A DNA stretch of 24,735 bases, from contig CAJXPP010000007.1 in assembly GCA_913058195.1 (NCBI GenBank), positions 1-24,735 on the forward strand, read 5' to 3'. A program made the translations under genes and the position numbers. Every line of letters starts with the position of its first letter. The first letter of the stretch is position 1. This document shows positions 1 through 7,976 of the stretch, piece by piece. Source of the stretch: an uncultured Gammaproteobacteria bacterium (GTDB lineage: Bacteria > Pseudomonadota > Gammaproteobacteria > Nitrosococcales > Methylophagaceae). The notes beneath the pieces are model-generated. The model saw nothing but the letters and a program-made list of their open reading frames with translations, was not told the DNA's origin and did no database searches.

Positions 1-4
1 CCTA

Positions 5-38
5 GTCTCGTGGGCTCGGAGATGTGTATAAGAGACAG
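5..38 (+). other. Nextera Read-2 transposase adapter (artefact)
   Basis: The left end matches the Illumina Nextera Read-2 adapter, ending in the 19-base mosaic end AGATGTGTATAAGAGACAG. It is library-preparation sequence, not genome. Translating through it gives the spurious N-terminal peptide MGSEMCIRDS in front of the first gene. Real sequence begins at about position 39. Confidence 0.98.
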
Positions 39-444
39 TCGCTATGAAGTAGATGTTTCAATTATTTTATTTGATATTGATTTATTTAAAGGTATTAATG
101 ATCGCTATGGCCATTTGGTAGGTGATTCAGTTTTGGTTGAATTTGCTCAAATCCTTCAACACAATATAAGAGAAACTGATTTTGTTGGTCGATGGGGTGG
201 AGAAGAGTTTATTATCATTTGTCCAAATATTGATGTTCAGGAATCGACTCGTTTGGCCAATAAACTATTAAATAAAATCAGTAAGCACTCTTTTGATAAA
301 GTGAGTGAGAAAGTAACTGCTAGTGCAGGTGTAAGTCAGCTTGAAAAAGAGGCTACTCTTCATGATGTCATTAGAAATGCAGACAAAGCTTTGTATCAAT
401 CTAAAGAGAATGGCAGAAATCAGGTATCAACAATAGTAAAATAG
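39..444 (+). CDS. Diguanylate cyclase, GGDEF domain (5' truncated)
   Basis: C-terminal part of a GGDEF domain, which makes cyclic di-GMP from two GTP in the cytoplasm. Visible landmarks are the metal-binding strand FDIDLFKGIND, the active-site loop GGEEF, and an RETD placed five residues before GGEEF, matching the RxxD inhibitory I-site. The domain ends normally with DKALYQSKENGRN. An active, product-inhibited cyclase is therefore likely. The upstream part, including any sensor domain and the true start, is lost because the contig begins in adapter; residues encoded before position 39 are artefactual. It shares the c-di-GMP theme with the LapD receptor in the same window, but nothing here links them directly. 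Confidence 0.93.
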
Positions 445-475
445 CCATGTAGATACTAGCACTTCTTATTTAAAA

Positions 476-667
476 CTAGCCTTTAGGGTTACTGACTAAG
501 TATAAGTAAAGCCAAGCAAAACGAGCAAGGCCAGCTAATAATGATGCGATAAGAATCCCTGTTTTAGCCATAAGTAATAACTCTTCATTGTGACTAAAAG
601 CTAATTGAGCCACAAAGATTGACATCGTAAACCCTATACCAGCAAGGTATGGCCTTTTCCGTTCACG
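476..667 (-). pseudogene. nhaA: nhaA remnant: C-terminal 63 codons of a Na+/H+ antiporter
   Basis: Reading the minus strand from 667 to the TAG at 476-478 gives 63 residues without an own start. It contains the signature GIGFTMSIFVAQLAF, the conserved penultimate-helix region of NhaA antiporters, and then a last hydrophobic helix (AKTGILIASLLAGLARFAWL). An in-frame TGA (668-670) lies just upstream. A short ATG reading frame preceded by AGGAAAAATA (ATG at 676-678) is out of frame and could enter this frame by one shift. The other ~85% of an NhaA (normally near 390 residues) is absent. I call it a decayed remnant in the same orientation as, and downstream of, the LuxR-type gene. Confidence 0.8.
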
Positions 668-706
668 TCATTATCCATTATTTTTCCTGTTTATATTGAA
701 AATTAC

Positions 707-1204
707 TTATAAAAAGTCTTCAAAAAACCATGCCGAAAATGCATGCCTGCCAGCGACTCCTGCCTTTTTATAAATTTCAGATGCTTGTTGGCGAACAGTT
801 TTTTCTTTCGTTTCTCGTATTGCTGCTATTTCGTTGAAGCTTAAACCTTTTAATAATAGTAATGCAATTTGCTGCTGACTTTGACTAAGCTGCCAATCAT
901 CAAACTGTTGATGAATGACATTACTGTATTCTTTTCTAGCGTTATGAATAAGAGTGTTTGATTGTTCTAATGAGTATTCAGTCGATTCAAGTTCTTGTCG
1001 TAATTGTTGTAAATTTACTGCGTGCCGTTTTAGGTTAATAATCAAATAAGTGATTAATGTTAAGGCAAGCGTTATAACTATACTTTCTTCAATAATATGC
1101 CATGCGGTTTCTTCAGTAGTGAAGTCATTGATGAGATCAAAAGCATTTGAAACAATGACAATTAATAGAATGAGAATAATGGCGATTGTCTTGAGATTCA
1201 ACAC
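707..1204 (-). CDS. Membrane-anchored LuxR-type (GerE) transcriptional regulator
   Basis: A 165-residue protein with two predicted N-terminal membrane helices (about 5-23 and 39-57), a Gln/Glu-rich likely coiled coil (about 60-100), and a C-terminal LuxR/GerE helix-turn-helix (about 105-165; LSQSQQQIALLLLKGLSFNEIA, then KTVRQQASEIYKKAGV). The start is GTG, supported by AAGGAA six bases upstream; an adjacent TTG is the alternative. It should bind DNA while tethered to the inner membrane. It has no receiver or autoinducer domain, so the signal is unknown. It is divergent from the cytochrome b561-like/RND operon, separated by about 138 bp, and precedes the nhaA remnant; either could have been its target. 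Family assignment is firm, role is not. Confidence 0.8.
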   Translation of the reverse strand: MLNLKTIAIILILLIVIVSNAFDLINDFTTEETAWHIIEESIVITLALTLITYLIINLKRHAVNLQQLRQELESTEYSLEQSNTLIHNARKEYSNVIHQQFDDWQLSQSQQQIALLLLKGLSFNEIAAIRETKEKTVRQQASEIYKKAGVAGRHAFSAWFFEDFL

Positions 1205-1286
1205 GTTATTTCCTTAATAAATCCAACATAAATACATAGGGCATATGTTCTAAAACTAACATTATAGGACAGATATACCATGTACG

Positions 1287-1314
1287 TTGACTGAAATAGG
1301 CCGTAATCTAGATT
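1287..1314 (+). promoter_or_regulatory. Candidate sigma-70 promoter for the cytochrome b561/RND genes
   Basis: TTGACT (1287-1292), 16 bp spacer, TAGATT (1309-1314), about 30 bp before the preferred start at 1343. The -35 box is good and the -10 box matches four of six. It is the only candidate of this quality that I saw in the divergent gap with the LuxR-type gene. Confidence 0.4.
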
Positions 1315-1342
1315 TGTCTTTCATTTAATGAGGGGAAGAGTC

Positions 1343-1975
1343 ATGGAACTATTAAATAATGGTTCAAAATCAGTATGGGATATTGGTGTACGTTTATTTC
1401 ACTGGAGTTTAGTGATTGTTTTTATCATTGCTTATTTAAGTGGTGGTGATGTCAGTGATATTCACATTTATACAGGCTATATTATTCTCGTCTTAGTGAT
1501 ATTTAGAATTATATGGGGGTTTATTGGAACTCAGCATGCACGTTTTAAAGATTTTATTTACCCTCCTTGTGAAATTACCAATCATGCAAAGGGGCTATTT
1601 CGTGGCAAGGTAAAAACATACCGTGGTCATAATCCTTTAGGTGGATTAATGGTTTTGGCTCTTTTATTTACATTAATCATAACTATAGTTAGTGGCTTGA
1701 AAGTATATGCTGAAGAGGGTTATGGGCCTCTCTCTAAGTCTAATACAGGTTACTTTATTTCATTTGCTAATGCATCAAACCCTGATGCTAATAACGATGA
1801 AGATAGTGATGAAGAAGAATGGTGGGAAGAGGTTCATGAGTTTTTCAGCAACCTAATGATAGTGCTAATTGCCTTTCATATTCTTGGCGTGATTGTTTCA
1901 AGCAAAATAGAAAATGAAAATTTAATTAAAGCAATGATCACCGGTTATAAAAAAACACCTGAACAGCACAAATAA
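1343..1975 (+). CDS. Cytochrome b561-like diheme membrane protein
   Basis: A 210-residue inner-membrane b-type cytochrome with four hydrophobic helices. It carries family landmarks: RLFHW (His20), a His in helix 2 (His41), HNPLGG (His96), and His165/His179 in the last helix, 14 apart as in the heme-ligand pair of E. coli CybB. It probably moves electrons between quinone and a periplasmic partner. ATG 1343 is preferred over ATG 1328 because the purine run AGGGGAAGAG sits immediately upstream of 1343. An unusual acidic stretch (about 148-163, Asp/Glu-rich, ending in WWEE) precedes helix 4 and may bind metal or a basic partner. It is 31 bp ahead of the RND adaptor, so co-transcription is likely; the usual cytochrome c partner is missing. 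Confidence 0.82.
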   Translation: MELLNNGSKSVWDIGVRLFHWSLVIVFIIAYLSGGDVSDIHIYTGYIILVLVIFRIIWGFIGTQHARFKDFIYPPCEITNHAKGLFRGKVKTYRGHNPLGGLMVLALLFTLIITIVSGLKVYAEEGYGPLSKSNTGYFISFANASNPDANNDEDSDEEEWWEEVHEFFSNLMIVLIAFHILGVIVSSKIENENLIKAMITGYKKTPEQHK

Positions 1976-2006
1976 TGAACAATATTTGCAATAAGAGACT
2001 TACATA

Positions 2007-3092
2007 ATGAAATACATCAGCTACTTTCTTTTCCTCGCATTCTCGCTACCAATATGGGCGAATGAGACAGTGAAGCTCAGTGAGAATGAAATTAACAATA
2101 TAGGTATTAAGGTCAGTAAAATTAAACAGCTTACTGAATCATTAACTAACAAATTTCCTGCCAAAGTGACGATCCCTAATAAATCGCAACGGGTTATTAG
2201 TGCTCCTCAAAATGGTATTGTTGAGATTATGTTGGTAGCAGAAGGGGATCACGTCATCGCGGGACAAGAATTATCGCAAATAAATAGTCCACAGTTACTG
2301 ATTAACCAAAATAATTATTTACAAGCGTTAAGTACTTCAGCACAGGCTGGTCAGGAAATGAATCGTGATAAGTCACTGTTTAATGAGGGTATTATCGCAG
2401 AGCGTCGTTATCGACAATCACAAACACTTTATCAGCAAAGTAAAACTGAAGTAGCCATGTACAGAAAGTCACTTGAATTGGCCGGTATGGGGATAAATGA
2501 GATTAATTTACTTAATAAAACACGTACTCTCAATAGTCACCTAACAATCAAAGCCATTTCATCAGGTGTAGTAATGAAACAATTTGCTACAGCAGGACAA
2601 CGTTTAACTGCTGCTGATCCATTGTATCAAGTAGCTCAACTATCACCCTTATGGCTAGAGATTCATGTGCCTTTAGACATTGCTAAACACGTTCAAACTA
2701 ACAGCAGATTAGTTATCTGCGATAAAGCGATTGAAGGGTTGGTTATTGCTGTTGGGCGACAAGTACATGAGGCTGATCAGGGTGTTTTGGTTCGAGCACA
2801 AATTAGTGAACATACAGAGCAGCTAACGCCAGGTGAGTTTTTAGAGGTCTGTTTTATTCAACAATCACTCGGTGCACAATTTGAAGTTCCTCGTTCAGCG
2901 GTATTTCGTCATGAAGGACAATCAGCGGTGTTTATTCAAACCACTGATGGCTTTATGCATATGACTGTAGACGTTATTAAGGATAATGGCGACAAACTCG
3001 TTATAAAAGGTGAATTATCAACAAAGCAAAGCATTGTTATTGCCGGCACAGCAACACTTAAAGCCGCTTGGCTTGGTATGGGTGGCGAATAA
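2007..3092 (+). CDS. RND efflux periplasmic adaptor (CusB/CzcB-like)
   Basis: A 361-residue membrane fusion protein that bridges the inner-membrane RND pump and the outer-membrane channel. It has a signal peptide (about 1-18, ending PIWA), a lipoyl-like half (about 65-95, SAPQNGIVEIMLVAEGDHV), an alpha-helical hairpin (about 95-160), the second lipoyl half near 180-205 (LTIKAISSGVVMKQFATAGQ), then beta-barrel and membrane-proximal domains. No His/Met-rich metal-binding extension is apparent, so the metal cannot be read from this protein. It lies 40 bp before the pump gene and is clearly in the same operon. Confidence 0.9.
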   Translation: MKYISYFLFLAFSLPIWANETVKLSENEINNIGIKVSKIKQLTESLTNKFPAKVTIPNKSQRVISAPQNGIVEIMLVAEGDHVIAGQELSQINSPQLLINQNNYLQALSTSAQAGQEMNRDKSLFNEGIIAERRYRQSQTLYQQSKTEVAMYRKSLELAGMGINEINLLNKTRTLNSHLTIKAISSGVVMKQFATAGQRLTAADPLYQVAQLSPLWLEIHVPLDIAKHVQTNSRLVICDKAIEGLVIAVGRQVHEADQGVLVRAQISEHTEQLTPGEFLEVCFIQQSLGAQFEVPRSAVFRHEGQSAVFIQTTDGFMHMTVDVIKDNGDKLVIKGELSTKQSIVIAGTATLKAAWLGMGGE

Positions 3093-3132
3093 GCCATCAT
3101 AACTCACTAAAATATTAGATTAGGGACCAAAT

Positions 3133-6100
3133 ATGCTGGCTAAATTAATTCAGTTTTCTTTAACACAACGTTTGCTGATGTTACTTCTTATTATCGGCCT
3201 GATGGGAACAGGCTGGCAAGCGTTTAATGACACTCCAATTGATGCTTTTCCTGATGTATCATCAACACAAGTTAAAGTTATTCTTAAAGCGTCAGGTATG
3301 ACACCTGAAGAAGTTGAAGCACGGATCACCTCACCGATTGAAGTTGAAATGTTAGGTATACCTAATCAACGGATGTTACGTTCTGTTGTTAAATATGGTC
3401 TGACTGATATTACTGTTGATTTTGACGAGGGCACGGATATTTATTGGGCTCGTCAGCAAGTGTCTGAACGATTAGCAAACTTACGAGATCAGTTTCCACA
3501 AGGTGTGACAGGCGGTTTAGCACCGATGACAACGCCATTAGGTGAAATGTTTATGTTCACTATAGAAAGTGACGCGATGAATTTGATTGACCGTCGCTTG
3601 TTACTGGATTGGATTATTCGACCTGCCTTACGTAGTGTACCTGGTGTTGCTGATGTCAATTCTTTAGGTGGTTTAGCTAAAACATTTCAAGTTACACCTG
3701 ATTTAGCTAAATTATCAGCCCGAAATATTAGTCTTGAACAATTACAAACTGCTCTAGAACTGAATAACCGCAATGATGGTTCTGGCCGTCTTAATGACGG
3801 TGAGGAAGTATTGATTGTAAGGGCTGAAGGTGGTATTCGAGAGTTAGATGATTTACTTCAGATTGTGGTTAAACCACATTTAACTGAACCTGTACTATTA
3901 GGTGAGGTTGCCGAGGTAGGTATAGGTAGTTTGACGCGGTATGGCGCAGTTACTAAAGATGGCAATGGTGAAGCTGTTGAAGGGTTAGTTCTTGGCTTGC
4001 GAGGTGCAAATGCTCGAGATGTTGTGAGAGGAATTGAGGACACATTAGCTGATATTACAAACAGCTTACCTGATGGAGTGAGTATTGATGTGTTCTACAA
4101 TCGTGGTGATTTAGTTGATAAAGCAATCGGTACGGTGAGTAAAGCATTAATTGAAGCAATCGTTTTGGTTTTAGTCTTATTACTACTATTTTTAGGTGAT
4201 ATTCGTGCGGCGACAACCGTTGCTTTAGTATTGCCTCTTGCGGCAATGGTTACCTTTATTATGATGAAACAGTTTGGCTTGTCTGCAAACCTGATGAGTT
4301 TAGGTGGGTTAACAATCGCAATTGGTATGTTGGTTGATGCGGCAGTTGTTGTTGTTGAAAATATCGTATCTCAATTAGCTGATCAGAAGAAAACTAAATT
4401 ACTCCCTCGATTACATTTGATTTATCGAGCCGTTAAAGGAGTCTCTGTTCCTGTTACATCAGGTATTGCCGTTATCATTATCGTCTTTTTACCTTTGTTA
4501 ACTTTACAAGGATTAGAAGGTAAGTTATTCATTCCTGTTGCCTTAACGATTGTCTTTGCCTTAAGTGGTTCTCTATTATTATCGTTAACCGTTATTCCCG
4601 TTTTGGCTTCCTATTTATTAAAGAATGTCTCTCACGAGGAACCATGGTTGCCACGAATGCTTAAGCGTTTATATGCCCCTGTACTTAATTGGTCATTAAA
4701 TCATGGTCGTAGTGTTATTTTCCTTGCTTTGGGCTCACTCATCGGCGCGGGTTTTTTATACACACAAGTAGGTAAAAGCTTCATGCCCACAATGGATGAA
4801 GGTGACTTAATTGTTCAGCTAGAGAAATTGCCTTCTATCACGCTCGAACAGTCTATTGACTTAGATCAGCGAGTTGAACGCTTGATCTTAAACAATGTGC
4901 CAGAGATAAGTAGCATTGTTGCTCGAACGGGATCAGATGAACTTGGCCTGGATCCGATGGGCTTAAATGAAACAGATATGTTTCTGGTATTAAAACCACG
5001 TGAACAATGGCAAGTAGCGACCAAGTCTGAGATTAAAGAACAAATTCGTGCTGTGCTGGCAAACTTCCCCGGTATTGCTTTTGGGTTTACACAGCCAATT
5101 GAAATGCGAGTATCAGAGATGCTAACAGGTGTTCGTGGTGATCTTGCCATTAAAATATTCGGTGATGATGGTAGCGAACTGAATCGTCTTGCTACGGATA
5201 TTGTCAGCCTAGTATCCACCATTGATGGTGCAGAAGATGTAACAACATCTCAGACTGAAGGAGCTCAATATTACCGTGTAGCAGTAAACCGCTTAGCTGC
5301 AGGTCGTGTAGGACTGACCGTTGAAGACATTATGCCACAGCTTCGTCTATTAATTGAGGGGACAGAAGTAGGTACTATATATCAAGGTGCTAGACGTACA
5401 CCTCTCATTGTAAAAGGTGAGCAGTCATTACGTTTATCGCCAGCTGAATTTTCAAATATTAGATTAACCGTATCTAATGGTGAAAAAATACCCTTGTCTC
5501 GTATAGCGACTTTAGAACGCGTCGAAGGCCCAGTGTCTATCAAACGTGAAACAGGACAAAGAATGTCGGTGGTGGTCGCTAATGTAGATGGACGTGATCT
5601 AGTTAGTTTTGTTAATGAGGCTAAACAACTAGTAGCCAATAATATAGATTTACCAACAGGCTATTCACTTGCATGGGGCGGGCAGTTTGAAAACCAACAA
5701 CGAGCAGCAAAAACATTATCTATAGTTGTTCCAGTCGCCTTATTGTTAATATTTTTATTACTATTTTCAACATTCCAATCAGTACGACAGGCCTTATTAG
5801 TGTTAAGTAATGTCCCTTTTGCATTAGTTGGTGGCATCGTTGCTTTATGGCTGACAGGTGAATACTTATCAGTACCAGCATCAGTCGGGTTTATCGCGTT
5901 ATTAGGTATTGCAGTACTTAATGGCATCGTTATGGTGACTTACTTCAATGAATTGCGTGCAGTAGGGTTAACCATGGATCAGGTCGTTAGAGAAGGTGCA
6001 ATGAGACGATTACGTCCTGTATTGATGACAGCAACGATAGCTGGATTTGGTTTGGTACCTTTATTATTTGCAAGCGGTCCTGGTTCTGAAATACAAAGAC

Positions 6101-6225
6101 CTTTAGCTATTGTCGTTATAGGTGGCCTGGTCAGTGCAACATTGTTAACGTTGGTCTTACTGCCATTATTATTTCGTCGTTATGGAGCGCCATCCTCAAC
6201 GTCAATAGAGGAGCAATCAGTATGA
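3133..6225 (+). CDS. Heavy-metal efflux RND pump (CusA/CzcA family)
   Basis: A full-length 1030-residue HME-RND proton/metal antiporter in the inner membrane. The N-terminus has the family patterns DTPIDAFPDVSSTQVKV and GTDIYWARQQVSERL. TM4 holds the proton-relay segment AIGMLVDAAVVVVEN with Asp402 and Glu409. The periplasmic segment QPIEMRVSEMLTGVRGDLAIKIFGDD (in two parts) is CzcA-like, while the TM4 motif is nearer to CusA, so metal specificity (Cu/Ag versus Co/Zn/Cd/Ni) is undecided. The start ATG is preceded by AGGGA. Its stop overlaps the start of the DUF3240 gene by four bases (ATGA), implying translational coupling. Confidence 0.95.
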   Translation: MLAKLIQFSLTQRLLMLLLIIGLMGTGWQAFNDTPIDAFPDVSSTQVKVILKASGMTPEEVEARITSPIEVEMLGIPNQRMLRSVVKYGLTDITVDFDEGTDIYWARQQVSERLANLRDQFPQGVTGGLAPMTTPLGEMFMFTIESDAMNLIDRRLLLDWIIRPALRSVPGVADVNSLGGLAKTFQVTPDLAKLSARNISLEQLQTALELNNRNDGSGRLNDGEEVLIVRAEGGIRELDDLLQIVVKPHLTEPVLLGEVAEVGIGSLTRYGAVTKDGNGEAVEGLVLGLRGANARDVVRGIEDTLADITNSLPDGVSIDVFYNRGDLVDKAIGTVSKALIEAIVLVLVLLLLFLGDIRAATTVALVLPLAAMVTFIMMKQFGLSANLMSLGGLTIAIGMLVDAAVVVVENIVSQLADQKKTKLLPRLHLIYRAVKGVSVPVTSGIAVIIIVFLPLLTLQGLEGKLFIPVALTIVFALSGSLLLSLTVIPVLASYLLKNVSHEEPWLPRMLKRLYAPVLNWSLNHGRSVIFLALGSLIGAGFLYTQVGKSFMPTMDEGDLIVQLEKLPSITLEQSIDLDQRVERLILNNVPEISSIVARTGSDELGLDPMGLNETDMFLVLKPREQWQVATKSEIKEQIRAVLANFPGIAFGFTQPIEMRVSEMLTGVRGDLAIKIFGDDGSELNRLATDIVSLVSTIDGAEDVTTSQTEGAQYYRVAVNRLAAGRVGLTVEDIMPQLRLLIEGTEVGTIYQGARRTPLIVKGEQSLRLSPAEFSNIRLTVSNGEKIPLSRIATLERVEGPVSIKRETGQRMSVVVANVDGRDLVSFVNEAKQLVANNIDLPTGYSLAWGGQFENQQRAAKTLSIVVPVALLLIFLLLFSTFQSVRQALLVLSNVPFALVGGIVALWLTGEYLSVPASVGFIALLGIAVLNGIVMVTYFNELRAVGLTMDQVVREGAMRRLRPVLMTATIAGFGLVPLLFASGPGSEIQRPLAIVVIGGLVSATLLTLVLLPLLFRRYGAPSSTSIEEQSV

Positions 6226-6512
6226 TGTTATTAACGATTATTGCACCACCAACTATGGAAGAGGAGATCATCGATTGGTTACTTATACAGCCAAATATCA
6301 GTGGCTTTACCTCTCAGGCTGCTAATGGTCATGGTCGAGGGCATGTAATGAGCTTGGTAGAACAGGTTACAGGTCGACGTCATCAGATTACTTTTTGGAT
6401 TGAACTAGAGAAAAAAATGGCTGATGCCATTATCACCGAGTTAAAACAAGCCTTTTCAGGTAGTGGCTTACATTATTGGCTACTGCCGATGGCAGAAAGT
6501 GGCAGTATTTGA
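6222..6512 (+). CDS. DUF3240 small protein linked to RND pump
   Basis: A 96-residue soluble protein without signal peptide or membrane segment. It resembles the DUF3240 family, small proteins commonly encoded next to heavy-metal RND pumps and thought to adopt a PII-like ferredoxin fold. The central NGHGRGHVMSLVEQVTGRRHQI, which is split here as NGHGRGHVMSL and VEQVTGRRHQI, is rich in His and Arg, consistent with a ligand or metal-responsive loop. The first ATG (6222) overlaps the pump stop; ATG 6225 is equally possible, with AGGAG upstream at 6209-6213. A cytoplasmic regulatory role on the pump is inferred, not known. Confidence 0.8.
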   Translation: MMLLTIIAPPTMEEEIIDWLLIQPNISGFTSQAANGHGRGHVMSLVEQVTGRRHQITFWIELEKKMADAIITELKQAFSGSGLHYWLLPMAESGSI

Positions 6513-6564
6513 TAACCCTAGAAGTTATCTATACGGTATTATTTAGCTAATTCACCATACATAC

Positions 6565-6587
6565 GTGTTCTTTTGAACACTTTTATT
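6565..6587 (+). terminator. Weak hairpin with T-rich tail between DUF3240 and TolC-like genes
   Basis: GTGTTC-TTTT-GAACAC (6565-6580) is a perfect six-base-pair inverted repeat followed by TTTTATT. It could attenuate transcription before the outer-membrane factor gene, or be a regulator-binding palindrome. The stem is short, so termination would be partial. Confidence 0.4.
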
Positions 6588-6604
6588 ACAAGGTATACGC
6601 CATT

Positions 6605-7873
6605 ATGTCGTTTCAAATTAAATTAACTTTATTATGTATTGCCACTAGTCTCGGTGTTACACAGGTAACGTTAGCTGAAATGGTACAGCTTGAACAATCA
6701 TCGACTGTTACATTGTCATCACTCACTCAGAATGTTTATGACAGGCATCCTGCGCTTCATAATGAACTTGCACAACAACAGAAAATTGAAGCCAATACTG
6801 ATTTAGCCAATGCGACATTTTCAAATGTAAAAAGTATTAAACTTAACCACCAAAATGATGCCATAGGTAGTAGTGATGGCTTACAAGAGTGGGAAGCCAG
6901 TGTTGATATGCCGCTATGGTTACCAGGGCAGAAACAACAGCAACTCCTACTTTCAGATAAGATGTCAGCTGAATTACCTGCCTATAAAGATAAAATCAGA
7001 TTAGATGCTTCAGCTAAAGTACGCACTTTAGTTTGGAATGTGGTGATAGCTAATAATGCTAATAGGCAAGCACATCAAGTTTGGCAAACCGCAAAGAAAC
7101 TAGAACAAGATGTCGCAGCGCGAGTTAAAGCCGGTGAGTTAGCAGGCACACAGCGTTTATTAGCTAATACAAATGCACTTGAAATGCATAACCAATATTT
7201 ACTCACTGAAGCAGAGTTAGAACATGCTTTAAATAGTTATAGTCACATCACTGGTGAACGTTCTTTCCCAGCAGTCTACGAAGAAACACTATCTAAAGAT
7301 TTTGACCGTAATCAACAACACCATTCTTCAGTAATAATAGATCCTCAGCATCCTAGTTTAATATTATTAGAGCAGCGAATAAATACACTTCGATCACAAC
7401 AAGACTTAGCCCATTTTGATGGAGCCATAAATCCAAGTTTATCAGTTGGGTTTAGAAGCGAAAGAGGCTTACATGGTGAGAATTTCAACAATAGTATTGG
7501 CGTTGGAATTAGTTTCGCACTTGATAATGATGTTTATCGACGTCCCGCTATTGCTAGTGCAGCTAAAAAATTGGCTGACGCTGAAATTTTACGCTTACAA
7601 TTGGAACGAGAGCTTAATATAGATCTGTTTTCACAATTACATGATCTAGAAACAAAGCAGAAGCAGCTCGAATTAGTAAACGAGCAGAATACGACTACAA
7701 AGCAGTACTATGCACTTCAACAACGGGCGTTTGAATTAGGTGAAATAGATCTGGTTAATTTATTACATAGTCAGTCTCTTGCTAATGAAACCTACAATAG
7801 AAAGCAAGCCTTAGAAGTTGATATTAAACAGATGATAGCAATGGTGAACCAAGCATTAGGGCTTGTTTTATAG
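6605..7873 (+). CDS. Outer-membrane efflux channel (TolC/CusC/CzcC-like)
   Basis: A 422-residue outer-membrane efflux protein with a signal peptide (about 1-24, ending VTLAEM). The body is the alternating helical/short-strand pattern of OEP domains: early LTQNVYDRHPALHNELAQQQ, and a late repeat region ending FELGEIDLVNLLHSQSLANE, a typical C-terminal OEP signature. It completes the tripartite pump with the adaptor and RND protein, although here it is last in the operon rather than first. AAGG at 6590-6593 is a distant ribosome site for ATG 6605. It is separated from DUF3240 by 92 bp containing a hairpin. Confidence 0.9.
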   Translation: MSFQIKLTLLCIATSLGVTQVTLAEMVQLEQSSTVTLSSLTQNVYDRHPALHNELAQQQKIEANTDLANATFSNVKSIKLNHQNDAIGSSDGLQEWEASVDMPLWLPGQKQQQLLLSDKMSAELPAYKDKIRLDASAKVRTLVWNVVIANNANRQAHQVWQTAKKLEQDVAARVKAGELAGTQRLLANTNALEMHNQYLLTEAELEHALNSYSHITGERSFPAVYEETLSKDFDRNQQHHSSVIIDPQHPSLILLEQRINTLRSQQDLAHFDGAINPSLSVGFRSERGLHGENFNNSIGVGISFALDNDVYRRPAIASAAKKLADAEILRLQLERELNIDLFSQLHDLETKQKQLELVNEQNTTTKQYYALQQRAFELGEIDLVNLLHSQSLANETYNRKQALEVDIKQMIAMVNQALGLVL

Positions 7874-7909
7874 TGCCAACCTTGTAGGCGGTACATTTAA
7901 TTTAGCAAG

Positions 7910-7926
7910 ATTAAGATTTCTTTAAG
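7910..7926 (+). promoter_or_regulatory. PmrA/QseB-type direct-repeat operator
   Basis: ATTAAG (7910-7915), five bases, TTTAAG (7921-7926): two half-sites 11 bp apart, the layout of the PmrA box (YTTAAG-N5-YTTAAG) used by PmrA/QseB-class response regulators. It sits 50 bp before the first gene of the run that encodes such a regulator at 12298. A possible -10 (TAATAT, 7937-7942) follows. It is an in-phase match found by eye. Confidence 0.5.
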
Positions 7927-7976
7927 GTTTACAGTTTAATATTCTTTCCATGTTATGCAAATGAGTGGAGAGAATA

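Noticed and set aside
3858..5927. Several minus-strand open frames inside the RND pump gene
   Set aside because: They are antisense shadows of a well-conserved pump gene and show no family features.
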